A stretch of DNA of 64,000 nt from Lineus longissimus (Eukaryota > Nemertea > Pilidiophora > Heteronemertea > Lineidae): contig NC_088317.1 in NCBI RefSeq assembly GCF_910592395.1, positions 5,830,001-5,894,000 of the forward strand, in the 5' to 3' direction. The notes below the pieces were generated by a model that was not told the origin of the DNA, made no database searches, and saw only the letters and a list, made by a program, of their open reading frames with translations. The position numbers were made by a program, and so were the translations under genes. Positions 1 through 8,589 of this stretch are shown one piece after another (the first letter of the stretch is position 1; the number at the start of each line of letters is the position of its first letter).

Positions 1-1838
1 TACGGCGGCTGACTTTGGGCGCACAAGTATAGGGGGCGCTTTTTGCCGCCGAAAGGTGAAATTACCACCTTTTCGCACAGCAAGTTCTCCATGCGCCCTA
101 AGTCAAAACTGATCAAACATAGCTCAACTAGTCACCCAGCATCTCTAGTACCAGTGGTTAGGAGGGTTTCATGGCTGGTTTGCGTATTAACCCTTTTTGC
201 ACCGTTTTTTGTCGGGTCACTACGCGAAAAGGCTGAAAATGGAATTTTGTTAACTTTCTCCGATATTCATAAAACTTACAGGATTAGCTCCTTTTGCACT
301 GAGAAAGGTGTTATCAAAGTTTCTGTGGAATGCAGCAAGCCACTTTTGTTGTAGGCTGCCATTTGGCGGCAATATTGGAACTATAAAGCAAAAGTACCAG
401 TTTTAGTGAGAGACGACAGGGAAAAAGACCACTGCTGAGAACGTTGTCAAACTGATGCGATCTGCAAAGGATGCACAAGGCGCAAAGATGTTTTCACCAG
501 AAGAATACTTAGCAAGAGATCAAGTTATATCACAGTTCTCTCAATTTATGGCCAAGAAGAAACGAGGTGGAACACTTGAAATCCCAGAAGCTGACCCAAC
601 TGATGATGGTAGTGACAATGAGGATGAAGGGAATGAGCAGATTGATGAAGAGTTAGAAAGTGTTCAGGTAACATCAATTCCATCCGATTTGAGTGAAACA
701 ATATCCTCGACAATTTTCTTTTTACCGAAAAAGATTCTACATCGATGTTTTACCTCCAGGAATCTGATCTTCAAGCAGAGCAACATATCATAGTTGTTGA
801 GATGATCAACGATTTTCACGAAGAAAACATGGGGGAAATGGAGTACCATGCAGGAGATTACGCAATCATACAGTGTGGAGAGAAGGCATATGTTGGGATG
901 GTACAAGCTGTTGATGGCGAACTTTGCCACATAAAATACATGAGACGAACAGGTAATTATGGAATCGTGATGGATGATTCTTCCCCAATGGAAATCTAAA
1001 ATACGACATATTTTTCAACCATATGCCCATAGTTTGATAGTATACATGTCAGTAATATTAGCTGGTACTTTTCTGTATTGCAGGATTGTATTTTGGATGG
1101 CTTGATGATGAACATGCATCTTGGCAGGACAAGGATGACATTCGCGCTAGATTATCAGCACCATCCATTGATCGCCATGGACATTACATATTCTCAAAGA
1201 AAGATGACCAGAACATGAAACTATATAAACTGTAGTTCACTGTTTAGATGTGATGATCCAGTTGGACAGTTTGGCCCTAATGGCATACTAACTATTTTGA
1301 TAGTAATTTGCTAAATTTCTGCTGACATTTAAATATTGGTGAAGTTTTACACCATATTCATTGTAAAAGTGTTTAAGTTTCTGAGATACCGGTGATTTCA
1401 TGGTAATTTTTGAATACTTTTGATTTTGAATAAACGGTTCATGATATAAAGGTCAAATTGCTCCTTTTTCTGTCAAATTTCAATTTTGCCACCAAGTAGC
1501 TTGCCACCTTGACCTAAAACTCACAAAAAATACTTTCTTTAACGTAAGGAAGTTATCCTGTAAGTTTCATGAATATCGGAGAAAGTTCACAGTTTACCAT
1601 TTTTGGCCTTTTTGTCTAGTGTCCCGACAAAAAATGGTGCAAAAAGGGTTAATACGCAAACCAGCCATGAAACCCTCCTAACCACTGGTACTAGAGATGC
1701 TGGGGGACCATTTGAGCTATATTTGGTCAATTTTGACTTAGGGCACATGGAGAACTTGTTGTGCGAAAAGGTGGTAATTTCACCTTTTGGTGGCAAAAAG
1801 CGCCCCCTATACTTGTGCGCCCAAAGTCAGCCGCCGTA
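1..1838. mobile_element. DNA transposon with ~290-bp terminal inverted repeats, carrying a spliced gene
   Basis: The first ~290 bases return as a close inverted copy at about 1549-1838. Both termini begin TACGGCGGCTGACTTTGGGC when read inward, with scattered substitutions only. The interior holds the three-exon gene at 455-1235 and no recognisable transposase. Because the left terminus coincides with base 1, the inverted repeat may continue outside the window and the target-site duplication cannot be read. The element lies in what should be intron 2 of the cyclin B3-like gene. The superfamily is not identified. It is either non-autonomous or a deleted autonomous element. Confidence 0.8.
455..1235 (+). 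CDS. Transposon-borne three-exon gene; acidic linker plus C-terminal Tudor/SH3-like-looking domain; 5' end uncertain
   Basis: Exons 455-667, 760-952 and 1084-1235 (TAG) join in frame through consensus GT-AG introns (CAG/GTAACA...CCTCCAG/GAA and ACAG/GTAATT...TTGCAG/GAT) to give 185 aa from the first visible Met. Coding probably extends upstream to an acceptor near 417-430, so the Met at 455 is only a lower bound. Residues ~44-70 are strongly acidic (D/E/N-rich). Residues ~95-185 (GDYAIIQCGEKAYVGMV, then RRTG, LYFGWLDDEH, RHGHYIFSK) resemble, from memory, the small beta-rich C-terminal domain of transposon-encoded invertebrate proteins. Both introns are short and the frame is undamaged, so the gene may still be expressed. 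It could be the 3' remnant of a longer gene or an accessory gene; function is unknown. Confidence 0.6.
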
Positions 1839-1892
1839 AATTTCCTTTAAATCAAAGCAGTAGGTGCTAATGTATCATAATACGCATGAAAC

Positions 1893-2085
1893 ACCCTGGC
1901 TGACTTAGGGCGCAAACCACACAACCTCTCTGAAGGTGTGTGTAATTTCGAAATGTCGCGTTTTGCAGCGCCACCTATGGGCTGCGCCCTAAGTCAGCCG
2001 CCAAAATTTTCACATTTTCTGAAAGTCAATACCCAATAGACTTACACGCATGAAAATCTCTGTGGCTCACTAAGGGCGCACAGAA
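1893..2085. repeat. Satellite pieces of the 1-1838 element: inverted GCGCCCTAAGTCA motifs
   Basis: Just outside the right terminus the motif GGCTGACTTAGGGCGCA occurs at ~1898-1914, its inverse GCGCCCTAAGTCAGCCGCC at ~1984-2002, and a diverged copy at ~2062-2080. The same motif is subterminal in the element (near 93-107 and 1733-1748). The 1898-2002 pair forms its own ~105-bp inverted repeat. This is either a small related MITE or the rest of a longer compound inverted repeat. The remainder up to 2615 is intronic sequence with nothing further recognised. Confidence 0.5.
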
Positions 2086-2615
2086 ATACCAGCATTTGAA
2101 AACCACATTTTGGTTATTTTGCCATTTAGGCCCATTTTGACCCCAATATTCCAGGGGCCCCTAAAAAAAAAGCAGACCCTATTGAGGATAGAAAATGTGA
2201 TTTCCGTCCGTTATTAACATATATCTACCAATATAAAAATTTTGGAAGAAATCTGAGAGGGTCATGAATCACCCTCTAATAGGATCTTGCCTGATTCTTA
2301 TAAAAACTGGCTCTTAAATTGATTCTCCACCACCAAAAATCAATGCATATGCCGTTTGGCCATCTCGCATTAAAGAAATCTCCCTTAAAATTGTATAGTT
2401 TATTTTTGCAGTTTTTTTGGTTACATGCAGGTGTGAGAATTTTTGCAAAGGATCCGTTATCTTAGACTATGTTAAATAGTCTACGGTAGGAAGACAAAAG
2501 ACGCAGTATCTGCATAACACAAAACAAACAATGCATATTTTCATTAAGAAAATATAATGAGTCATGAAATTTTCAATTCACTGACAGTTAGAGTTTCAAA
2601 ACTATGTCTACTTAC

Positions 2616-3413
2616 ATTTGTGATGTCTCCAAATGCAGCTCTTTTCTTTGCTTGCTTCATTGGCGGTGACTTCTCAGCCATTCGCTTTAGCCCACCATTG
2701 CCCTTGTTGTTTTGCTGAAAGTGAAAGATATGATGAGTCATTTGTACTATGAATTTCTTCACATTTTACAACACAAAAATGAAATTATTCGATTGATGAC
2801 CGGCTTCCAGAACCAAGCTCTAAACAAAGTATTACCAGAGTTTCTCAAGGAAACCACCTTAGTATACTTCCAGATCATCATGTCGGGTCCTTTTCAAGGA
2901 TTCTGTCACAAATCAGTCAGACATGTACAAAAGGAATCGCATTCGCAAAATGACACTTTGGAACTTCAGTCCTGACGATGGTACGATTTGAGAAGTCTCG
3001 CGAGTAACAAATTATGACCTATGAAGCATCTTATCTTCTTCAAATATACTGCCTTCGCTCAATTGTAAATTATGCAATAATTCAGGTGGTCACGAAGTTG
3101 GCCTTGAAATTAGCATAATCAATCAGCGATTTCGTCATCTTCGGTACATGCCCAACCTCAAATGCAGGATGTGATCACTAATTTCATTCAAAGCGTAATA
3201 AAAGGCAGCTTTGCGAAATGCAGTGTTTTCTGTGAAGGAGATGGGTTTTATATAGGCCTAGGTCATGTATAATCGCTATATATATAGACCACCATGTCCA
3301 TGACCATGCATCGGCCTAGCCCTATACTATAGTCGATAGTTTACCTGCTGCTTCCCTAAAATCGGAAGATTCAAACTTCCCAAGCCAAGAAAGTTTTCTC
3401 TTGTAATTGGCAT
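2616..3413 (-). CDS. CCNB3: Cyclin B3-like gene, coding exons 1 and 2 only (5' partial gene)
   Basis: Exon 1 (3413-3345) encodes MPITRENFLGLGSLNLPILG then KQQ and ends CAG/GTAAAC. Exon 2 (2714-2616) is preceded by CTTTCAG and encodes 33 residues ending KKRAAFGDITN before AAT/GTAAGT. Both introns are phase 0 and give 56 residues in total. The Lys-rich stretch followed by RAAFGDITN is the conserved N-terminal signature of mitotic cyclins, and the AFGD(I/L)TN form is most like cyclin B3. The cyclin box and further exons must lie left of base 1, beyond the transposon occupying 1-1838. Cyclin B3 is a nuclear G2/M cyclin partnering CDK1/2. Cyclin A or B is a less likely alternative because those usually read LGxITN or LGDIGN. 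The start is the first ATG of the open exon. Confidence 0.65.
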
Positions 3414-4090
3414 CGTTAATTCTTCTTTCTTTATGTGGCCTGATCAGAACTTTAAATCGAAGTTTCAACAGTGCTTTCGGCTGCACTGGCGACTGTTTCA
3501 CTGTAAAATTGCACGCGAAAATATACAGCAGTCAGCAGAGCAGAGGATTTTACGAAAATATTTTGGATTGAATCGACGTCACTTTTGAATTATACGTGGC
3601 CCATTAGAGGTAGGGGTCATTCTGTGGTGATCAAATATAAGTTATCAGACATCTCTCTGTGGAATTTCATGAGATATTGATAGGTAAATAGATAAATAAA
3701 ATCAGATGTTCTTCTCCTGCTTTCTTTGTGCTTGTTTGAATTTCGCTTGCAAATCGGCCTTAAACTGTACGACTCGTTTTGATTGGTTCTTTGACACGAC
3801 GTTTAAACATTTGACCAATCAAAGCAAGCGTTGCAAAAAACAGCGTGCCTTAGTTACATCAGCTACACCTAGATGTCGCGCTATGGTCTCACAAGCCAGT
3901 GCGGAGAATGTCTCCAGCTGAACCAATTTCTGGAATCCTTTTGAGGTCAATCCTTTGTCTATAACCACTACAACCTATACATTTTCAGATTCGTAGAGAC
4001 CAAGGGGAGACGTTTAAAGCACTTTCGATGGATTTTATTTGACAGATGCAACTAGGTGGCGCTACCTTTTGTACCACACATACATTAGAG
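3414..4090. other. Upstream flank of the cyclin B3-like gene
   Basis: No coding exon is seen. Two CCAAT pentamers lie at 3782-3786 (inverted) and 3815-3819, about 370-400 bases upstream of the start codon. CCAAT pairs are common in promoters of G2/M genes, but this alone does not define a promoter. The open frame at 3706-3921 has no recognisable content. Confidence 0.3.
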
Positions 4091-4182
4091 CATCCTGAGG
4101 AAATCAGGGGTTAATGTTCGCTTTTCCGGCCCAGCACACAAGGCCGGAGAAGCGAACATTAACCCCTGATTTCCTCAGGATG
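4091..4182. repeat. Near-perfect 41-bp hairpin (10-nt loop)
   Basis: Bases 4091-4131 and 4142-4182 are reverse complements with a single mismatch, separated by CAGCACACAA. The outer ends are CATCCTGAGG and CCTCAGGATG. This could be a snap-back MITE, a fold-back remnant or a transcribed hairpin. No coding or splice signal is present. Confidence 0.85.
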
Positions 4183-4235
4183 ACACTAGAGAAATAGTAT
4201 GAAATCGGTCAGAAATAGGCCTAGCAGATCGGTCG

Positions 4236-4302
4236 AGTAGATACCGGTACGTTGATAAGAGGCTTTCACAGAGTCTCTCAACAAGGCCTACCGGTATCTA
4301 CT
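4236..4302. repeat. 14-bp inverted repeat around TACCGGTA
   Basis: AGTAGATACCGGTA at 4236-4249 is matched by its exact inverse at 4289-4302, with a 39-base spacer. It lies 54 bases beyond the 41-bp hairpin and may belong to the same decayed element. Confidence 0.5.
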
Positions 4303-4661
4303 AGATTATTTGTGCCATTTTTTACTCCAATAAAAGAGATTGTCAGAGTGTATTTCAAGTCTGTTCCCAAAAATTTTCCTATAAAACTAAGTGTTTAAAA
4401 AAATACGCGCACTATCTGTGGTCTCATTGGCCAGTGGGAACGCCATGTTTTGAGCATACAGAAGACTTGTTCACGTCAAATGTTGTTCACTTCCTGATTT
4501 CGCTGATGAGTCATATGATAAGTCAAGAGCAGGCCCCTGGATAGCTTTGGTGTTTCTACATTCACAAAGTAGATTTGGAAGACAGAAGAGGCTACCAATA
4601 AGTTTTTGAACCCTTTTTCGAGAAAACTTCGCAGTCACTGCGCAGGTAAGGGGATTCAACT

Positions 4662-5246
4662 GCTGAGACTCTTGTATTGATCATTGACCCATACTAATCG
4701 CTCGTACTCATGATTTGTACACTCAAAAGTGAAAGCAGCCAAAGTGAAACTGTAGCACAGGGATGATATTTCATAGAAGTTCATGTTTCACTTTCAATGA
4801 TCAATGCCAGTGCGGTTTTTGTTAAGTTTCATGACAGATGAAAAGTGCGGCATGAACTTGCATCTTACAGCATCCTTTAGGGAAAGCGGCACAATCCTTC
4901 CCCTGTAACCTTGAAACTAAGGCATACTACATAATGTGCAAAACACCCATTGAATTACACAAGCCTTTGGACCTTAAGGTCCTAATTTCTGGAATTTCAT
5001 CTTTTAACTGAACAGACATTATACTTCAGCAAAATGCCTGCTGAGACTCTTGTATTGATCATTGACCCATTCTATTCGCTCGTACTCATGATTTGTACAT
5101 TCTAAAGTGAAAGCAGCAAAAGTGAAACTGGAGCACAGGGATGATATTTCATAGAAGTTCATGTTTCACTTTCAATGATCAATGCCAGTGCGGTTTTTTA
5201 AAATTTGATGACAGATGAAAAGTGCGGCATGAACTTCCATCTCATA
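4662..5246. repeat. Direct duplication of a ~205-bp unit, period ~378 bp
   Basis: The segment 4662-4866 starting GCTGAGACTCTTGTATTGAT recurs at 5040-5246 with roughly 90% identity. The spacer 4885-5040 is itself a dispersed repeat whose second copy, with an internal ~75-base insertion, is at 11726-11953. Small frames here such as 4471-4659 are not supported as genes. Confidence 0.75.
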
Positions 5247-5300
5247 ACTACGAACGCCCGGAATGGTCATTCAAAATTCAATATTGAATTTTGAAGTGTA

Positions 5301-8300
5301 CACCCTTGTCGGAAAGTTTAAGGACACCAGTTTTTTACAATTTTCTCAAAAACTACTGGGCCAACTGGAACCAAAGTTTTATCATATCTGGATAAACTTC
5401 TTTGGTATTATTTGCAATAGGTTTGGTTTTTATTATCAATTAGGTAAAAACGTTATGGCCGTTTTTCCAGAGGCATGTTTTTTTTACTTTTTTGTCTGCA
5501 AGTTTTTCTGCCGTTTTTTTGCAACATCATCTGGACACAATAACCAAAGCAACTTTAAGCACAGATTTGTTGTTAAAAAATTTTTGGAAAGCACCACTTT
5601 TTGAGGTTTTTGTCCCCAAAAATACTCCCAATTGCTATGACTTTTCAGCAACTCTCGTAATGACCCCTCGGACCAACGGCATTGTCTGCCTGGGTTTGGT
5701 AACTCCTATTGATATGGTAATACTCTGGTCAGGAACTTTCTCCACTTGAGTGAATCAGACTGTAACTGAACTGTGTCCTACCACAGTGTGTAGGCTGAAA
5801 AAGTCAGGGCAATGCAATTGGAGCGATTCAAAAAATGTTTTACATGATGGAGTTCTTGTCATACTGAAGAAGTTTTGGTTGCTACACCAAATTCTAAAAG
5901 CTAACTCGACTGGTGCACATTAGGTTCCGTTTAAATTTGTAATGAGTGTGGGAGGTAGGCCTCCACATACTACTACAGTGTTTACCATCTCGTTCTGCTT
6001 CTGCGCATTTCTCTGTGTTATTGTGATCAAAAATTATTTTCAAAGTCTGGGGGGGGGGGGGGTACCAGTATATGGATGACTGTGGCCTTGGTATTTCATT
6101 GCAAACACTGCACTGCGACTTTGATGAGCAAAATAAGATAAAAAGATAATAATGTAGCACACAACTGTTTTTATTTTTATCACCACAACTACAGCTCAAA
6201 CTACTTCCTGGTCAGCTCGTAATATTCCATTCAGTCAAAACAGTCAGTAGCGAGTCCACCCTCCTTCAGCATCAACGACTGCTTGCATCCGTCTTGGCAT
6301 CGACTGCACTAACCCATCCCAATACTCTGCCCCAAGCGTGTTCCATATTTCCATAATTCGCTCCAACAGATTATCACCATTACGCACCCCTTCATAATTA
6401 AAATTCTGGACCATCACTCCCCAAGCATTTTCAATTGGGTTCATATCACAGCCCTTGGGAGGCCAGTCAATGACAGCAAAGGGCTGCTCCTGCAGGAACG
6501 CTGTAATGTTTCTTGCCGTGTGGATAGGGGACCTGAAAATGAATGTTGTAAGCAAGTATCAATCATAATGTTGCGAATGCAGGATGTCCCAATATGTTAT
6601 GAATGGGAGAACAGCATGGTAAAACACAAACTCATGGGAAAGTTTTATAACCTGCTTGGTTGACCGAAATTACTCCTGCCATACAAATTATAAAAAGGAA
6701 TCGAAAGTGGGTTTGGTAGAGTTCAGCTTTTGTGTTTGACCTTGGGTGAACTGAACATCTTGCCAGTTGCTTGTTCAAACTTATCAGAGCTGATTTTTAT
6801 AAGGCCTACCTATCATGCTGATAAATGAATCCATCTGGGAAGTGATGGTGCATATCTGGAAGACATCTGTCTAGTATCTCACGATACTGTATCTGGTTGA
6901 ACCGTCCCTGTATCCTTTGAAGAGTTCCGTTGCCTCGGTCATTCATCCAGCCCCAGATTAACACTGTGAACCTCCCACTCCGCTGGCATGTCTTGATGTT
7001 GTTTGCGTTGTAGCGTTCACCCTGAAGCCGACGGCACCAGACCTGCCCATGTCTTCCAACCTCAAATGACTTTTCGTCTGTAAAAACTACTCTCCTCCAT
7101 TGTTCTATTGTCCAATTAAGATGATCCTGAAAAGAAAATAAGGCGCTGATTATGTATTGTTTTCTGTGTTTGCACGAGCATGAGATAATTTCATCTTGAA
7201 ACACAGGGGAGGGGAAATGCCAGATTTCCAAGTCCGTCTCATTGGGTTTTTTCAGTCATTCAAAACTCCTGTGTCTTTGATGATATTAATAAAACAATTT
7301 TAGTGTTCAATGGAAACAAATGTAGGCATAATTTTAGAAACTACACTTTGTATAAATCATCTTACTTGGGCAAATTGCAAGCGCTGTCTTCTATGGGCAT
7401 CACTTAGGATATCTTTCTTGGCAGCAATACGTCCCATCAAGTTTGCCTGGCGCAGCCTCTCTCTTATTGTCCCCCGGCTGATTCTTGTCCCCTGCTGGTG
7501 TAGCTCATCCTGGAGCTGCCTTGGGAGGAGGAAGGGGTCTTGTTGGACTCGACGCACCAAAGTCCGATCTTGCCTCTCAGTTGTGGATCTTGGCCTTCCT
7601 GCTCTCTCTCTCACTCTTGTGTTGCCATCAGTTTGTTGTCGATTTACCCAGGTGGACACAGCAGTCTTGCTGCATCCTAAGTGGTCTGCTATATTTCTAT
7701 AGGATAACCCATTTTCTCTGAGTTCTAATATGCGATTTTTTTGCAAGTCCGTTAACTGGTTGTCTCCCCTATGCTTCATGGTGACATAAATCAAAGCCCA
7801 GGAATAAATAATTACTTTTAACTATAAAGGCATGGTCCGCAATGGACAGCAATCCCCGGGACAGCAATAATGGGCATAGGGTTTAGCTTGTTGCTTAAAT
7901 ACACAGGACAAGGAATGTTTACAGTAGAAAGAAACAGCACTGCAATTGGTTTGGCCTGTTGTCTGTGATGAGGTAATCTGAAATGGGTTGAGGCCCTGTG
8001 CCAGGTGCACATCATATTGTTTGATGTGGTCAGGTAATCTGACCTGGGGTGAGGATTTGGCTGGAGTGCACATCAATCATTGTGAGCAATAACCACTGTA
8101 ATGGTCATTGGGCCAGTGTCAAAAGGTGTCATCTTGGCCAGCAAAATATCATTGAGAAAATGGAAAAAAACTGTATTTTTTCCTAAAAACCCTTGACCAA
8201 ACTTAAAAATTTTTGCAAGAAGTTGGTTTTAGTTGATGTGCCCAAATGATGTTGCAAAAAAATGGCAGAAAAATCTGCAGACAAAACAGTTAAAAAAAAC

Positions 8301-8476
8301 ATGCCTCTGGAAAAACGGCCATAAAGTTTTTACCTAATTGATAATGAAAACCAAACCTATTGTAAATGATACCCAAGAAGTTTATCCAGATATGATAAAA
8401 CTTTGGTTCCAGTTGGCCCAGTAGTTTTTTAGAAAATTGTAAAAAACTGGTGTCCTTAAACTTTCCGACAAGGGTG
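5301..8476 (-). mobile_element. Complete Tc1/mariner (Tc1-like) transposon with ~240-bp inverted repeats
   Basis: The termini are CACCCTTGTCGGAAAGTTTA inward on both sides. The inverted repeats run roughly 5301-5545 and 8232-8476 at about 90% identity. Each end abuts TA (5299-5300 and 8477-8478), the expected Tc1/mariner target duplication. The element is 3176 bp, longer than a typical ~1.6 kb Tc1, because of long termini and two introns. A G-run of about 13 sits near 6050-6062. Open frames in the termini (5263-5604, 8290-8481) are simply the inverted repeats read in either direction. The element carries one gene on the minus strand. Confidence 0.9.
6244..7779 (-). CDS. Tc1-type DD34E transposase, intact, three exons
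   Basis: Exons 7779-7366, 7126-6810 and 6532-6244 (TGA) join across GT-AG introns (CAA/GTAAGA...TTTCAG/GAT; ATAG/GTAGGC...TTTTCAG/GTC) to give 339 aa, the usual Tc1 transposase length. The N-terminus has a helix-turn-helix (about residues 8-45, LSYRNIADHLGCSKTAVSTW), an AGRPR hinge and a second HTH (about 70-110). The catalytic triad is D155 (FTDEKSF), D243 (IYQHD) and E278 (NPIEN), with 34 residues between the last two, i.e. DD34E. The enzyme would bind the element's own inverted repeats and cut and paste it at TA sites in the nucleus. No internal stop or frameshift is visible. The ATG at 7779 is the first in frame. Confidence 0.9.
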
Positions 8477-8589
8477 TACAACCCTAATTCATACTAGCCA
8501 ATCAGATCCTGCGTATCTTGCCGCTTTGACCAATCGTGCAAGAGTAAAAAAGAGAAGTTTGTTTTATGCATGTGAGATAGCAAAACGTA

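Noticed and set aside
4662-5246. LTR retrotransposon hypothesis for the direct repeats
   Set aside because: The spacer is only ~175 bp, with no primer-binding site, polypurine tract or protease/integrase coding.
5263-5604. 113-codon plus-strand frame, with a mirrored frame at 8290-8481
   Set aside because: Both are the Tc1 terminal inverted repeats read through, not genes.
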